From assembly GCA_016845175.1 (NCBI GenBank), contig JAERTD010000091.1:1-64000 (forward strand): DNA of 64,000 nt, read 5' to 3'. Under the pieces are notes generated by a model, which saw only the letters and a program-made list of their open reading frames with translations, was not told the DNA's origin and did no database searches. Positions 8,182-19,899 of this stretch are shown here, piece after piece. The position numbers were made by a program, and so were the translations under genes. This DNA is from Bacteroidota bacterium. Lineage in GTDB: Bacteria > Bacteroidota > Bacteroidia > Bacteroidales > F082. Within the stretch, counting starts at the first letter, position 1. Each line of letters starts with the position of its first letter.

Positions 8182-8379
8182 ATGGCAAAATTCAGTATCA
8201 CAAGTTATTTCAAAGAAAGTTACGATGAATGGATGCATAAAGTATCCTGGCCAACTTGGAGTGAGCTGCAGAATAGTGCAATCGTTGTATCCGTCGCTTC
8301 CCTTATAATCGCTGCTGTCGTTTATTTGATGGATCTTTCGTTTTCAAGCATACTAGACAGATTCTATACATTGTTTTAG
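8182..8379 (+). CDS. secE: Preprotein translocase subunit SecE
   Basis: A 65-residue protein with the SecE pattern: an amphipathic stretch (YFKESYDEWMHKVSWPTWSE) followed by one membrane helix (about 34-52). SecE clamps SecY in the inner-membrane Sec translocon. The frame is open upstream to 8056 but that part runs through tRNA-Trp, so the ATG at 8182, 16 bases after the tRNA, is the start. nusG follows after 76 bases. Confidence 0.95.
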   Translation: MAKFSITSYFKESYDEWMHKVSWPTWSELQNSAIVVSVASLIIAAVVYLMDLSFSSILDRFYTLF

Positions 8380-8455
8380 ACTGTCACTTGTGTGTGCATT
8401 ATTCGACTAATTATATTTATAAACTGTTAATTACTAACCACAACCTCCCTGCACG

Positions 8456-9001
8456 ATGAGCGAGCAATCAGGTAACAAATGGTACGTCGTAAGAGCGATC
8501 AGTGGCAAAGAGAAGAAGGTAAAAGAATACCTTGAAAGCGAGATCAGTCGTCTCAACCTACAAGATTTCATTACCCAAATCCTCATACCCACAGAGAAGG
8601 TTTACCAGATTCGCAAAGGAAAAAAGGTGAGCAAGGAACGCAATTATTTCCCCGGTTACGTTTTAATAGAAGCTGAATTATCAGGCGAGATTCCTCACAT
8701 TATCAGAAATGTTCCCAATGTGTTGGGCTTTCTTGGTACACGTGGAGAAGCAGAAGCCATCAGACCTTCTGAAGTAAAACGCATCCTTGGAAAAGTTGAT
8801 GAACTTGCAGAACAGGGTGAAGAGTTTAATGTACCATTTATTGTTGGTGAAACCGTCACCGTTATCGACGGACCTTTCAACAGCTTTAGTGGTATCATTG
8901 AGGAGATCAACGAGGAGAAGAAGAAGTTAAAAGTGATGGTGAAGATCTTTGGTCGTAAGACCCCTCTGGAACTCAACTTTATGCAGGTGGAAAAGGAATA
9001 G
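8456..9001 (+). CDS. nusG: Transcription termination/antitermination factor NusG
   Basis: A 181-residue NusG with the N-terminal NGN domain (start [20 protein letters not shown]) and a C-terminal KOW domain (about 128-178, [17 protein letters not shown]). It binds RNA polymerase, lowers pausing and links to Rho or ribosomes. Standard position ahead of the L11-L1 genes. Confidence 0.97.
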   Translation: MSEQSGNKWYVVRAISGKEKKVKEYLESEISRLNLQDFITQILIPTEKVYQIRKGKKVSKERNYFPGYVLIEAELSGEIPHIIRNVPNVLGFLGTRGEAEAIRPSEVKRILGKVDELAEQGEEFNVPFIVGETVTVIDGPFNSFSGIIEEINEEKKKLKVMVKIFGRKTPLELNFMQVEKE

Positions 9002-9039
9002 GGTTAACGTATTCTAAAATTTTAAACATATAGTTTAAA

Positions 9040-9486
9040 ATGGCAAAAGAAGTAAGTGGATTAATAAAACTACAGATCAAAGGTGGAGCTGCCAATCCCT
9101 CACCTCCTGTAGGACCTGCATTGGGTGCTAAAGGTGTGAATATAATGGAGTTCTGTAAGCAGTTTAATGCTCGTACTCAGGAGCAAGCCGGTAAGGTTAT
9201 TCCTGTGATCATTACTGTTTACAAGGATAAATCATTTGATTTCATCATTAAATCACCCCCAGTTGCTGTTCAGGTAATGGAAGCCGCTAAATTAAGCAAA
9301 GGCTCACCAGAACCTAACCGTAACAAGGTTGCTACCATTACCTGGGAACAGGTACAAGGCATTGCTGAAGCTAAGATGAAAGACTTAAATGCTTTCACCG
9401 TTCCTTCTGCTATGAGAATGGTTGCAGGTACTGCAAGAAGTATGGGAGTAAAAGTAAAAGGCAAATTTCCCTTTGACGAAAATTAG
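9040..9486 (+). CDS. rplK: 50S ribosomal protein L11
   Basis: A 148-residue protein with the L11 signature [20 protein letters not shown] near the N-terminus and the rRNA-binding C-terminal domain ending in [12 protein letters not shown]. It forms the GTPase-associated centre with 23S rRNA. Followed 29 bases later by rplA. Confidence 0.98.
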   Translation: MAKEVSGLIKLQIKGGAANPSPPVGPALGAKGVNIMEFCKQFNARTQEQAGKVIPVIITVYKDKSFDFIIKSPPVAVQVMEAAKLSKGSPEPNRNKVATITWEQVQGIAEAKMKDLNAFTVPSAMRMVAGTARSMGVKVKGKFPFDEN

Positions 9487-9515
9487 TTAACGAAATCTGT
9501 TAACAGGAGAAGAAA

Positions 9516-10214
9516 ATGGCAAAATTATCAAAAAAACACAAAGAAGCTTTAGCCAAATTCGACAAGGAGCATCTATACTCCTTAACAGAAGCCGTTGAAC
9601 TAGTTAAGAATATATCTTATACGAAATTCGACGCTTCCGTTGATGTAAATGTCAGGCTGGGCGTGGATCCAAGAAAAGCTAACCAAATGGTTCGTGGATC
9701 GGTTACCTTACCTCACGGTACAGGTAAAAAAATTAGGGTTCTCGTGTTATGTACACCTGACAAGGAAGAAGAAGCTAAAGCTGCAGGAGCCGACCATGTT
9801 GGTCTTGATGACTATGTTCAAAAGATCAAAGATGGCTGGACTGATATTGATGTAGTAATTACCATGCCCAGTGTTATGGCAAAGGTTGGTGCATTAGGAA
9901 GAATTTTAGGCCCTCGTGGTTTAATGCCTAATCCAAAAACCGGTACCGTAACCATGGAAGTTGGAAAAGCTGTAAACGCTGCAAAAGCGGGTAAAATTGA
10001 TTTTAAAGTTGACAAATATGGCATCATCCATTCGGCTGTTGCTAAACTGAGCTTTAACAACGATCAGATCGTTGAAAACGCACAGGAATTGCTCAACACC
10101 ATTATCAAAATGAAGCCCTCTTCTGCTAAAGGTACTTATGTTAAAAGTATTTACCTGTCCAGCACCATGAGTCCAGGGATCTTGGTAGAACCTAAATCCA
10201 TCACTACTGCTTAA
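9516..10214 (+). CDS. rplA: 50S ribosomal protein L1
   Basis: A 232-residue L1 with the family signature around [19 protein letters not shown] and the two-domain length. It binds the L1 stalk of 23S rRNA and in other bacteria represses the L11-L1 mRNA; I could not identify such a target with confidence here. Start ATG follows GGAGAAG. Confidence 0.98.
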   Translation: MAKLSKKHKEALAKFDKEHLYSLTEAVELVKNISYTKFDASVDVNVRLGVDPRKANQMVRGSVTLPHGTGKKIRVLVLCTPDKEEEAKAAGADHVGLDDYVQKIKDGWTDIDVVITMPSVMAKVGALGRILGPRGLMPNPKTGTVTMEVGKAVNAAKAGKIDFKVDKYGIIHSAVAKLSFNNDQIVENAQELLNTIIKMKPSSAKGTYVKSIYLSSTMSPGILVEPKSITTA

Positions 10215-10234
10215 CGTTAAAAGCACTTAATGAT

Positions 10235-10762
10235 ATGAGAAAAGAAGATAAAAAACAACTCATAGATTCCTTAACGCAGCAGTTGACAGATAACAACAAC
10301 TTCTATTTAACTGATATCTCAACATTGAACGCTGAGAATACCAGTGACCTCAGAAGATTGTGTTTCAAATATGGCATTAAGATGCAAGTGGTTAAAAACA
10401 CCTTGCTGAAGAAAGCCATGGACACTGTTGATAGGGATTATGAAGAGCTTTATGGTATACTGAAGGGCAATACATCCGTGATGTTTTCCGAGGCAGGTAA
10501 TGCACCGGCAAAACTGATCAAAGAGTTTAGAAAAACCACAAAACAAGACCGCCCACTTTTAAAAGGCGCCTTTATTGAGGAAATGACTTATATCGGAGAA
10601 GACCAACTGGAATTCCTCACAAGTATTAAGTCTAAAGAAGAACTCTTGGGTGATATTATTGCACTCCTCCAGTCACCTGTTAAAAATGTTGTTTCAGCAT
10701 TACAATCCGGTGGTAGTACACTTTCCGGAATACTGGAAACCCTTTCCGAAAAAAGCGAATAG
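10235..10762 (+). CDS. rplJ: 50S ribosomal protein L10
   Basis: A 175-residue L10 (start MRKEDKKQLIDSLTQQLTDN, C-terminal helix NVVSALQSGGSTLSGIL that anchors L7/L12 dimers). Only 20 bases lie between rplA and rplJ, leaving no room for the long L10 leader known in Escherichia coli, so control must differ or lie further upstream. Confidence 0.97.
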   Translation: MRKEDKKQLIDSLTQQLTDNNNFYLTDISTLNAENTSDLRRLCFKYGIKMQVVKNTLLKKAMDTVDRDYEELYGILKGNTSVMFSEAGNAPAKLIKEFRKTTKQDRPLLKGAFIEEMTYIGEDQLEFLTSIKSKEELLGDIIALLQSPVKNVVSALQSGGSTLSGILETLSEKSE

Positions 10763-10814
10763 GGTAATATTACAAATAACTTGAATTATTCAATCAAATT
10801 AAAACGATACTAAA

Positions 10815-11192
10815 ATGGCAGATTTAAAAGCATTTGCAGAACAATTGGTTAACCTGACTGTTAAAGAAGTAAACGAACTCGCTGACATCTTAAAAGAAGA
10901 GTATGGCATTGAACCTGCTGCTGCTGCAGTAGCTGTTGCTGCTCCAGGTGCTGGCGGTGGTGATGACACTCCAGACGAACAAACAGCATTTGATGTTGTA
11001 TTGAAAGCTGCTGGTCAGTCAAAATTAGCTGTTGTGAAATTGGTAAAAGAATTAACCAGCCTTGGCCTCAAAGAAGCTAAAGAATTGGTTGACTCTGCAC
11101 CAAAAGCAATCAAAGAAGGCGTCACTAAAGATGAAGCTGACGCACTGAAAGCCCAACTTGAAGAAGCTGGTGCCGAAGTAGAAGTGAAGTAA
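10815..11192 (+). CDS. rplL: 50S ribosomal protein L7/L12
   Basis: A 125-residue protein with the N-terminal dimerisation helices, an Ala-rich hinge ([16 protein letters not shown], about 34-49) and the C-terminal domain with [11 protein letters not shown]. It forms the ribosomal stalk that recruits elongation factors. A hairpin between it and rpoB probably tunes the ratio of ribosomal protein to polymerase. Confidence 0.98.
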   Translation: MADLKAFAEQLVNLTVKEVNELADILKEEYGIEPAAAAVAVAAPGAGGGDDTPDEQTAFDVVLKAAGQSKLAVVKLVKELTSLGLKEAKELVDSAPKAIKEGVTKDEADALKAQLEEAGAEVEVK

Positions 11193-11218
11193 CCTTCATA
11201 TAAATTAAATAGTCGTAA

Positions 11219-11245
11219 CCTCTATCCCGTTTTTCGGGATAGAGG
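11219..11245 (+). terminator. rplL-rpoB attenuator-type hairpin
   Basis: CCTCTATCCCG (11219-11229), loop TTTTT, then CGGGATAGAGG (11235-11245): a perfect 11-bp stem. Only TTT follows, so termination should be partial, as expected between L7/L12 and rpoB where an attenuator is known in other bacteria. Confidence 0.7.
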
Positions 11246-11329
11246 TTTGCGCCTATATGTTCTTATACATCATTCTTTCATATTTCACTGGTTGATAACC
11301 AGATTTGTAACCACTTAAACTATAACGCC

Positions 11330-14300
11330 TTGGCTGAAATACAAACCGAAAGAATCAGTTTCGCATCAACTAAGAATCAGCTCCCTTATCCCGATTTCTT
11401 AGATATTCAGTTAAAGTCATTTCAAGACTTTTTCCAATTGGAAACAAATCCTGAAAACCGTAAAAACGAAGGTTTATTTAGGGTTTTTGCTGAAAACTTC
11501 CCAATTACCGATGCGAGAAACAACTTTGTTCTCGAATTTTTGGATTATTTTATTGATCCGCCTCGCTACTCCATTGAAGAGACTCTGGAGCGCGGCCTAA
11601 CATACAGTGTGCCTTTAAAAGCCAAATTAAAGCTTTATTGCACCGATCCTGAACACGAAGATTTTGAAACCATCGTGCAGGATGTATATCTGGGTATGAT
11701 TCCCTATATGACCCCCAAAGGAACCTTTGTAGTTAACGGCGCCGAACGTGTGGTCGTATCACAGCTGCACAGGTCACCCGGTGTATTCTTTGGTCAGCAC
11801 CGTCATGCCAATGGAACACAGTTGTTCTCTGCCAGAATTATTCCTTTTAAAGGATCCTGGATGGAGTTTTCAACAGATATCAATAGCGTTATGTATGCGT
11901 ATATTGATAGAAAAAAGAAGATGCCTGTGACTACCCTGCTACGTGCAATCGGGTATGAAACCGACAGAGACATCTTGGAGATATTTAACCTGGCTGAAGA
12001 AATTAAAGTAAGCAAAGCAGGACTAAACCGTGTACTGGGCCGTAGTCTGGCTGCTAGAGTGGTACGCTCCTGGTTTGAAGACTTTGTGGATGAAGACACA
12101 GGTGAAGTTGTTACCATAGAACGTAATGATGTAATCATAGAACGTGAAACCATTCTGGAAAGCGCACATATTGAGCAAATCATCGACGCAGGTGTTAAAA
12201 CCGTACTGCTTCATAAAGATGATCCGGAACTGGCTGACTATTCCATTATTTTTAATACCCTCCAGAAGGATACAACCAACTCTGAAAAAGAGGCCGTTGA
12301 ATTCATCTATTTCCAGCTGAGGAACGCATTACCACCGGATGAGGAAACCGCCCGTGGTATTTTTGAGAAATTATTCTTCTCAGATAAACGTTACGATCTG
12401 GGTGAAGTTGGCCGTTACAGGATAAACAAAAAGCTCAACCTGGAAACCTCATCAGACACACGTGTACTGACGAAGGAAGACATTATCCTGATTATCAAAT
12501 ACCTTATCAAACTGGTTAACCAAAAAACCATAGTTGATGACATCGACCACCTCAGTAACCGTAGGGTTAGAACCGTAGGTGAGCAGTTGTACAACCAGTT
12601 TGGCGTGGGTCTGGCCCGTATGGCAAGAACCATCCGTGAGCGTATGAATGTTCGTGACAACGAGGTATTTACTCCAACGGATTTGATTAATGCCAAGACC
12701 TTGTCTTCAGTGATCAATTCATTCTTTGGAACCAACCAGCTTTCACAATTCATGGATCAAACCAACCCCCTCTCTGAAATTACCCACAAAAGGCGTATTT
12801 CAGCACTGGGACCTGGTGGTTTGTCACGTGAGCGTGCCGGCTTTGAGGTAAGGGACGTCCATTATACTCACTATGGCCGTTTGTGTACCATTGAAACACC
12901 TGAGGGACCAAACATTGGTTTGATTTCTTCCCTTTGTGTGTACGCCAAGATTAACAAATTAGGATTCATTGAAACACCATACCGTCAGGTAACTGATGGA
13001 ACCATCGACTATAATAAGGATCCAATCTTCCTGAGTGCTGAAGAGGAAGAAGATAAGATTATCGCACAGGCCAATACTGTGGTTAATGATGAAGGTGACT
13101 TTGTAAATGAGAAGGTAAAAGTTCGTTACCAGGCTGACTATCCAATCACACCTCGTGAAGAAGTAGCCCTCATGGACATTGCCCCTAACCAGATTGCATC
13201 CATCGCTGCTTCTTTGATTCCATTCCTTGAGCATGATGATGCCAACCGTGCCTTGATGGGATCCAATATGATGCGTCAGGCTGTTCCATTGCTGAATGCC
13301 GAAGCACCTATCGTTGGTACCGGTATTGAAGGCAATGTGGCCCGTGACTCCCGCGTTTTGGTAAATGCCGAAGGCGAAGGTGTTGTGGAATATGTTGATG
13401 CTGCTACCATTACCATTCGTTATAAAAGAGACGAAATGGAGAAACTGGTAAGCTTCGATGATGACTTGAAAACATACGAACTAACCAAGTTTAAAAGAAC
13501 CAACCAGAATACTTCCATCAACCTGAGACCTATCGTCCGTAAAGGTGACCTTGTTACTGCAGGACAGGTGCTTTGTGAAGGCTATGCCACACAAAATGGT
13601 GAGGTTGCACTGGGAAGAAACCTGATGGTTGCTTTTATGCCTTGGAAAGGTTACAACTTTGAGGATGCCATCGTATTATCCGAAAAGATTGTAAAAGAAG
13701 ATATATTCACCTCTGTACATATTGAAGAATTTTCACTGGATGTTCGTGATACCAAACGTGGTATTGAAGAACTGACCAACGATATTCCAAATGTGAGCTC
13801 AGAAGCCACCAAAGATCTGGACGAAGATGGTCTGATAAGAATTGGTGCTGAAGTTAATGAAGGTGATATCCTGATTGGAAAAATTACACCTAAGGGTGAA
13901 AGTGATCCTACTCCGGAAGAGAAACTGTTGCGTGCCATTTTCGGTGACAAAGCAGGTGATGTCAAAAATGCTTCATTGAAAGCACCACCATCCATGAAAG
14001 GTGTGGTTATTGGCAACAACCTTTTCTCAAGAGCTATCAGAGACCGCAGGTCAAAAGCAAAAGAGAAGGATATCTTATCCGTATTGGAAGAGGAATACAA
14101 CAAATATTTTGCTGAACTTAAAGCCAAATTAATTGAAAAGCTTTCTGTATTGGTTTCCAACAGAACCTCACAGGGTGTTTATAACAATTACAATGATTTG
14201 GTAGTTCCTCAGAAAACCAAATTCACCTTAAAAATTCTGAACAGCCTAGACTATACCACTATCAATCCTGACAAGTGGACTACAGATAAAGGCAAAAACA

Positions 14301-15136
14301 ATTTGGTGAAAGCACTCATCAACAACTACAATATCAAATACAAAGAATTGTTAGGTGTTTATAACCGCAAACAATTTGTTGCTACTGTAGGTGATGAACT
14401 CCCCAATGGTATTGTTCAGATGGCCAAAGTATATATCGCCAAGAAGCGTAAGCTGAAAGTAGGTGATAAGATGGCCGGTCGTCACGGTAACAAAGGTATT
14501 GTGGCACGTATTGTTCGCGAAGAAGATATGCCGTTCCTCGAAGATGGAACACCAGTTGATATCGTATTGAATCCATTGGGTGTACCTTCAAGGATGAACC
14601 TTGGACAGATTTATGAAACCGTACTTGGATGGGCTGGTAAGAAATTAGGTAAGAATTTTGCTACTGCTATTTTTGATGGTGCTACCATTGATGAGATCAA
14701 CGGATATTTGTCACAAGCGGGCTTACCTGAAAACGGATCTACCTACCTATACGATGGGGAGACAGGTCAGCGTTTTGACCAGCCAGCGACTGTTGGTTAC
14801 ATCTATATGTTGAAATTACATCATATGGTGGATGACAAGATGCACGCCCGTTCCATTGGACCTTACTCTTTAATTACCCAGCAACCGCTTGGTGGTAAAG
14901 CTCAGTTTGGTGGTCAGCGTTTTGGTGAGATGGAAGTTTGGGCATTGGAAGCCTTTGGTGCTGCTAATATCCTTCAGGAAATCCTTACTGTTAAGTCGGA
15001 TGACGTGGCAGGAAGGGCCAAAGCCTACGAATCCATTGTTAAAGGCGAGGTTATGCCGGTTCCGAATATTCCAGAATCCTTCAATGTACTCGTACATGAA
15101 CTCAGGGGTCTTGGTTTGGAACTAAGCTTTGATTAA
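11330..15136 (+). CDS. rpoB: DNA-directed RNA polymerase subunit beta
   Basis: A 1268-residue beta subunit, complete. The rifampicin-pocket region ([20 protein letters not shown] then [13 protein letters not shown]) is wild-type in pattern, predicting sensitivity. The catalytic-core stretch [14 protein letters not shown] is present. No ATG fits the N-terminus: the frame begins at TTG (11330), and the residues that follow ([15 protein letters not shown]) align with the usual Bacteroidota N-terminus, so TTG is the likely start. rpoC follows after 35 bases. Confidence 0.97.
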   Translation: MAEIQTERISFASTKNQLPYPDFLDIQLKSFQDFFQLETNPENRKNEGLFRVFAENFPITDARNNFVLEFLDYFIDPPRYSIEETLERGLTYSVPLKAKLKLYCTDPEHEDFETIVQDVYLGMIPYMTPKGTFVVNGAERVVVSQLHRSPGVFFGQHRHANGTQLFSARIIPFKGSWMEFSTDINSVMYAYIDRKKKMPVTTLLRAIGYETDRDILEIFNLAEEIKVSKAGLNRVLGRSLAARVVRSWFEDFVDEDTGEVVTIERNDVIIERETILESAHIEQIIDAGVKTVLLHKDDPELADYSIIFNTLQKDTTNSEKEAVEFIYFQLRNALPPDEETARGIFEKLFFSDKRYDLGEVGRYRINKKLNLETSSDTRVLTKEDIILIIKYLIKLVNQKTIVDDIDHLSNRRVRTVGEQLYNQFGVGLARMARTIRERMNVRDNEVFTPTDLINAKTLSSVINSFFGTNQLSQFMDQTNPLSEITHKRRISALGPGGLSRERAGFEVRDVHYTHYGRLCTIETPEGPNIGLISSLCVYAKINKLGFIETPYRQVTDGTIDYNKDPIFLSAEEEEDKIIAQANTVVNDEGDFVNEKVKVRYQADYPITPREEVALMDIAPNQIASIAASLIPFLEHDDANRALMGSNMMRQAVPLLNAEAPIVGTGIEGNVARDSRVLVNAEGEGVVEYVDAATITIRYKRDEMEKLVSFDDDLKTYELTKFKRTNQNTSINLRPIVRKGDLVTAGQVLCEGYATQNGEVALGRNLMVAFMPWKGYNFEDAIVLSEKIVKEDIFTSVHIEEFSLDVRDTKRGIEELTNDIPNVSSEATKDLDEDGLIRIGAEVNEGDILIGKITPKGESDPTPEEKLLRAIFGDKAGDVKNASLKAPPSMKGVVIGNNLFSRAIRDRRSKAKEKDILSVLEEEYNKYFAELKAKLIEKLSVLVSNRTSQGVYNNYNDLVVPQKTKFTLKILNSLDYTTINPDKWTTDKGKNNLVKALINNYNIKYKELLGVYNRKQFVATVGDELPNGIVQMAKVYIAKKRKLKVGDKMAGRHGNKGIVARIVREEDMPFLEDGTPVDIVLNPLGVPSRMNLGQIYETVLGWAGKKLGKNFATAIFDGATIDEINGYLSQAGLPENGSTYLYDGETGQRFDQPATVGYIYMLKLHHMVDDKMHARSIGPYSLITQQPLGGKAQFGGQRFGEMEVWALEAFGAANILQEILTVKSDDVAGRAKAYESIVKGEVMPVPNIPESFNVLVHELRGLGLELSFD

Positions 15137-15171
15137 TTTTTTATTCATCGATACTAAATAACTAACGATAT

Positions 15172-18100
15172 ATGGCTTTCAGAAAAGATAGCAAAATTCC
15201 GGGCACGTTTAACAGAATCACAATCAGTTTGGCTTCACCAGAATCCATACTGGAACGTTCTCATGGAGAAGTGCTCAAACCAGAAACCATTAACTACCGT
15301 ACCTACAAACCAGAACGCGATGGCTTGTTCTGTGAACGTATTTTCGGGCCGGTAAAAGATTACGAATGTCATTGCGGTAAATACAAGCGTATCCGTTATA
15401 AAGGGATTGTTTGTGACCGTTGTGGTGTGGAAGTAACTGAAAAGAAAGTACGTCGTGAACGCATGGGTCATATCCAACTCGTGGTTCCTGTAGTACACAT
15501 TTGGTTCTTCCGTTCCTTACCCAATAAAATTGGTGCCATGTTGGGTCTTCAGACCAAGAAACTGGAGTCCATTATCTATTATGAAAGATATGTGGTCATC
15601 AACCCGGGTATTAAAGAAAAAGATGGAATCAATTATATGGACTTCCTGACAGAAGAGGAATACCTCGACCTGATGGAGACCATTCCACCTGAAAATCAAT
15701 ACTTAGACGATACTGATCCTGATAAATTCATCGCCAAAATGGGTGCCGAGGCAGTTCATGATATTTTGGCTCGTCTCGATCTGGATAAAGTATCTTACGA
15801 ATTGCGTCACAAGGCCAATACAGAAACCTCACAGCAAAGAAAAGCAGAAGCTTTGAAAAGACTGCAGGTTTATGAAGCCTTCCGTGATGCCAGAAAAAGA
15901 GCTGAAAACCGTCCTGAATGGATGGTAGTGAAGATTGTTCCTGTAATTCCACCAGAATTGCGTCCATTGGTACCATTGGATGGCGGCCGTTTTGCCACCT
16001 CCGACTTAAATGACCTATACCGCAGGGTGATTATCAGAAACAACCGTCTGAAGCGACTGATCGAAATCAAAGCTCCTGACGTAATTATGCGTAATGAGAA
16101 ACGTATGCTCCAGGAAGCTGTTGACTCATTATTGGATAATTCAAGAAAGTCAAGCGCAGTGAAAACTGAATCGAACCGTCCACTGAAATCCTTAAGCGAC
16201 AGCTTAAAAGGAAAACAAGGTCGTTTCCGTCAGAACCTCTTGGGAAAACGTGTTGACTATTCTGGTCGTTCAGTAATCGTAGTTGGACCTGAATTGCAAC
16301 TCAACGAATGTGGTCTTCCTAAAGATATGGCAGCTGAGCTGTTCAAACCATTCGTTATCCGTAAATTGCTTGAACGGGGAATTGTAAAGACTGTTAAATC
16401 AGCCAAGAAAATTGTAGAACGTAAGGATGCCGTTGTTTGGGACATCCTCGAGAATATACTTAAGGGACATCCTGTATTGCTTAACCGTGCACCTACCCTA
16501 CACCGTTTGGGTATCCAGGCATTCCAGCCAAAACTGGTTGAAGGTAAAGCCATTCAATTGCACCCACTGGTATGTACCGCGTTTAATGCTGACTTTGATG
16601 GTGACCAGATGGCGGTTCACGTTCCTCTTGGAAATGCTGCTGTTTTGGAAGCCCAAGTTTTAATGCTTGCCTCACATAATATTTTGAACCCTGCCAATGG
16701 TGCGCCTATTACTGTACCTTCACAGGATATGGTATTGGGCTTGTATTATATTACCAAAGCTAGAAAAAGTACCAAAGACCATCCTGTAAAAGGAGAAGGC
16801 AAACAATATTACTCACCTGAAGAGGTAACCATTGCTTACAATGAGAAGCAAGCTGATCTACACGCCATCATCAATGTGAAACTGGATGTGGTTGAAGACG
16901 GAAAAATGGTTAGCAAAATGGTTGAAACTACTGTTGGCCGTATACTTTTCAATGAATTTGTACCCAAAGAGTATGGTTATATCAACCAGCTCCTTACCAA
17001 AAAAGCCCTTAGGGATATCATCGGTGATGTATTGAAAGTAACCGGTACTGCCGTTACATCCAAATTCCTTGATGATATCAAAAACCTCGGGTTTAAAATG
17101 GCTTATAAAGGTGGTTTATCCTTTAACTTAGGTAATGTTTTAATTCCTGAAGTAAAGGAAACGCTCGTTGCCAGCGCCAATGAAGAGGTTGAAGAAGTAT
17201 TGAACAACTATAATATGGGGTTCATTACCAACAACGAACGTTACAATCAGATTATCGATATCTGGACACATACCAATTCGCATCTGACCAACACCCTGAT
17301 GAAGGAGTTGTCACAAAATGATCAGGGCTTTAACCCTGTTTATATGATGCTTGACTCTGGTGCTCGTGGTTCCAAAGAACAGATTCGTCAGCTCTCAGGG
17401 ATGAGGGGACTGATGGCGAAACCTCAGAAATCAGGTGCTTCAGGCGGTGAGATTATCGAAAATCCGATTCTATCCAACTTTAAAGAAGGTCTATCCGTTC
17501 TTGAGTATTTTATTTCTACTCACGGTGCACGTAAAGGTCTTGCTGATACCGCCCTTAAAACTGCTGATGCTGGTTACCTTACCAGGAGACTTGTTGATGT
17601 AGCTCAGGATGTGGTGATCAAAGAGGCTGATTGTGGTACCCTTAGAGGATTGACCAACAGCGCATTGAAAAAAGGTGAAGATGTTGTAGAATCACTGTAT
17701 GACAGGATTCTTGGACGTGTAACCTTACATGATATTTATGATCCTATTTCAGGAGAATTGATTATCGAAGGTGGTGAAGAAGTCAATGAAATCATTGCCA
17801 AGCGCATTGAAGACTCACCCATTGAAACTGTAGAGATCAGATCGGTATTGACCTGTGAATCCAAAAGAGGTGTGTGTGCCAAATGTTACGGACGTAACCT
17901 GGCATCAGGCCGAATGGTTCAAAAAGGTGAAGCGGTTGGTGTAATTGCTGCCCAATCCATTGGAGAGCCTGGTACACAGCTTACCCTGAGGACATTCCAC
18001 CAGGGGGGTACTGCTTCTAATATTGCAGCTACTTCAAAAATTGAAGTTCAGTATAATGGTATACTTGAAATCGACGAACTACGTACAGTTGATTATAAAA

Positions 18101-19485
18101 ACCAGGAAGGTAAAAAATACCAGGTGGTTGTAGGACGTTCTGCAGAAATGAAGATCGTTGATGAAAAAACTGATATCGTATTGGCCTCAGGTAATATACC
18201 TTATGCAGCTAACTTATATATTAAGAATGGATCGAAAGTTAAAAAAGGTGACGTAGTTGCTGACTGGGATCCATATAACGCTGTTATTCTTTCCGAAGTT
18301 GAAGGTAGTGTAGCCTTTGAAAATATTGTTGAAGGTCAGACATTCCGTGTGGAATCTGATGAGCAAACCGGTTATTACGAAAAGGTTATCATCGAATCAC
18401 GTGTGAAAGCCAAGAACCCATTTATTAAGATTTTGGCGACCGATGGAACAGTTATCAGAAACTATGACTTACCTGTAGGTGCTCACATTCTTGTTGACGA
18501 AGGTGATAATATTAAAGCAGGTAGCTTGCTGGTTAAATTGCCACGTGCCTTTGGTAAATCTGGTGATATCACCGGTGGTTTGCCACGTGTAACTGAGTTA
18601 TTCGAGGCAAGAAACCCATCCGAACCTGCCGTTGTTTCTGAAATTGATGGTGTGGTTAGTTTTGGTCCTAAACTGAAACGTGGTAACCGTGAGGTAATCA
18701 TCACATCAAAAACCGGTGAGGAGAAAAAATACCTCATCGCGACTTCAAAACAGATCCTTGCTCAGGAAAATGACTTTGTAAAAGCTGGTACATCACTTTC
18801 AGATGGTGCCATGACTCCTTCAGATATTTTGGCCATTAAAGGACCTATGAAAGTTCAGGAATACATCGTGAATGAAATTCAAGAGGTATACCGACTACAG
18901 GGTGTGAAAATCAATGACAAACATTTTGAAGTTATCGTACGTCAGATGATGCGTAAGGTACAGGTAGCCGATTCTGGAGATACCCGTTTCCTTGAAGGTG
19001 AATTGGTAAACAAAACCGATTTCCAGGAGGTTAATGATGAGATCTTCGGTAAGAAAGTTATTGTAGAACCTGGTGACTCTCAAAATTACACTCAAGGTAT
19101 GATTGTGAGTGCCAGAAAATTACGTGATGAGAATTCCTCTTTGAAACGTAGGGATATGAAATTGGTGGAAGCCCGTGATGCCCAACCAGCCACTGCACGT
19201 CAGGTGCTGCAGGGTATTACCAAAGCATCACTTCAAACCAATAGCTTTATCTCTGCTGCTTCTTTCCAGGAAACCACTAAAGTTCTTACACAGGCTTCCA
19301 TTACTGCCAAATCAGACAGTTTGCTCGGCCTGAAAGAAAATGTGATTGTCGGACATAAGATTCCTGCCGGTACAGGCCTAAGGGAATATGACGACATCAT
19401 CGTTGGTTCCAAGGAAGAATATGACGCTGTTATGGAGTCGGCTTCCGAAACTGAAGTTGAAGAAGAAGTAACTACTAACGAATAA
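15172..19485 (+). CDS. rpoC: DNA-directed RNA polymerase subunit beta'
   Basis: A 1437-residue beta' subunit. The N-terminal zinc site [20 protein letters not shown], the catalytic NADFDGDQM (Asp474, 476, 478) and the second zinc region around [16 protein letters not shown] are all present. It forms the active centre with RpoB. The C-terminus ends in an acidic tail. A strong terminator begins 6 bases after the stop, closing the operon. Confidence 0.98.
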   Translation: MAFRKDSKIPGTFNRITISLASPESILERSHGEVLKPETINYRTYKPERDGLFCERIFGPVKDYECHCGKYKRIRYKGIVCDRCGVEVTEKKVRRERMGHIQLVVPVVHIWFFRSLPNKIGAMLGLQTKKLESIIYYERYVVINPGIKEKDGINYMDFLTEEEYLDLMETIPPENQYLDDTDPDKFIAKMGAEAVHDILARLDLDKVSYELRHKANTETSQQRKAEALKRLQVYEAFRDARKRAENRPEWMVVKIVPVIPPELRPLVPLDGGRFATSDLNDLYRRVIIRNNRLKRLIEIKAPDVIMRNEKRMLQEAVDSLLDNSRKSSAVKTESNRPLKSLSDSLKGKQGRFRQNLLGKRVDYSGRSVIVVGPELQLNECGLPKDMAAELFKPFVIRKLLERGIVKTVKSAKKIVERKDAVVWDILENILKGHPVLLNRAPTLHRLGIQAFQPKLVEGKAIQLHPLVCTAFNADFDGDQMAVHVPLGNAAVLEAQVLMLASHNILNPANGAPITVPSQDMVLGLYYITKARKSTKDHPVKGEGKQYYSPEEVTIAYNEKQADLHAIINVKLDVVEDGKMVSKMVETTVGRILFNEFVPKEYGYINQLLTKKALRDIIGDVLKVTGTAVTSKFLDDIKNLGFKMAYKGGLSFNLGNVLIPEVKETLVASANEEVEEVLNNYNMGFITNNERYNQIIDIWTHTNSHLTNTLMKELSQNDQGFNPVYMMLDSGARGSKEQIRQLSGMRGLMAKPQKSGASGGEIIENPILSNFKEGLSVLEYFISTHGARKGLADTALKTADAGYLTRRLVDVAQDVVIKEADCGTLRGLTNSALKKGEDVVESLYDRILGRVTLHDIYDPISGELIIEGGEEVNEIIAKRIEDSPIETVEIRSVLTCESKRGVCAKCYGRNLASGRMVQKGEAVGVIAAQSIGEPGTQLTLRTFHQGGTASNIAATSKIEVQYNGILEIDELRTVDYKNQEGKKYQVVVGRSAEMKIVDEKTDIVLASGNIPYAANLYIKNGSKVKKGDVVADWDPYNAVILSEVEGSVAFENIVEGQTFRVESDEQTGYYEKVIIESRVKAKNPFIKILATDGTVIRNYDLPVGAHILVDEGDNIKAGSLLVKLPRAFGKSGDITGGLPRVTELFEARNPSEPAVVSEIDGVVSFGPKLKRGNREVIITSKTGEEKKYLIATSKQILAQENDFVKAGTSLSDGAMTPSDILAIKGPMKVQEYIVNEIQEVYRLQGVKINDKHFEVIVRQMMRKVQVADSGDTRFLEGELVNKTDFQEVNDEIFGKKVIVEPGDSQNYTQGMIVSARKLRDENSSLKRRDMKLVEARDAQPATARQVLQGITKASLQTNSFISAASFQETTKVLTQASITAKSDSLLGLKENVIVGHKIPAGTGLREYDDIIVGSKEEYDAVMESASETEVEEEVTTNE

Positions 19486-19490
19486 TTATA

Positions 19491-19519
19491 AAGCGCTTCT
19501 TAACGGAAGCGCTTTTTTT
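19491..19519 (+). terminator. rpoC terminator
   Basis: AAGCGCTTC, loop TTAACG, GAAGCGCTT, then TTTTT: a classic Rho-independent terminator. Confidence 0.92.
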
Positions 19520-19531
19520 AATCCCTATCAC

Positions 19532-19846
19532 ATGGAAGACCAGAAAAATAAAAAGCAAATCAATATTGAATTGTCTGACGAAATAGCGGAAGGTACCTAT
19601 TCAAACCTGGCCATTATTGCACATTCACATGCTGAATTTATTATTGATTTCGTTAAACTGATGCCTGGAGCTCCCAAGGCCAAAGTAAAGTCAAGAATCA
19701 TTCTCACACCTGAGCATGCCAAACGTCTGTACAAAGCCCTTCAGGATAACATCAGAAAATTTGAAAATCTACACGGCCCCATTAAAGAATCGAAAGATGG
19801 TGGGATGCCACCCTTTACACTGGGTGGACCAACTGCCGAAGCATAA
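19532..19846 (+). CDS. DUF3467 family protein
   Basis: A 104-residue soluble protein that fits the DUF3467 family (EGTYSNLAIIAHSHAEFIID, then FVKLMPGAPKAKVKSRIILT and PEHAKRLYKALQDNI). The family is widespread in Bacteroidota behind rpoC; no function is established. It starts 13 bases after the rpoC terminator run, so it relies on read-through or a promoter inside rpoC. It ends in a Gly/Pro-rich tail (GGMPPFTLGGPTAEA). Confidence 0.85.
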   Translation: MEDQKNKKQINIELSDEIAEGTYSNLAIIAHSHAEFIIDFVKLMPGAPKAKVKSRIILTPEHAKRLYKALQDNIRKFENLHGPIKESKDGGMPPFTLGGPTAEA

Positions 19847-19850
19847 ACCA

Positions 19851-19879
19851 AAAAACCCCGCCATACAGCGGGGTTTTTT
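19851..19879. terminator. Bidirectional terminator
   Basis: AAAAACCCCGC (19851-19861), loop CATACA, GCGGGGTTTTTT (19868-19879). The A-tract on one side and T-tract on the other make it work for the DUF3467 gene (+) and for the hydrolase gene (-) that converge here. Confidence 0.9.
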
Positions 19880-19899
19880 ATTAATTCTTCTTTTGTTAT

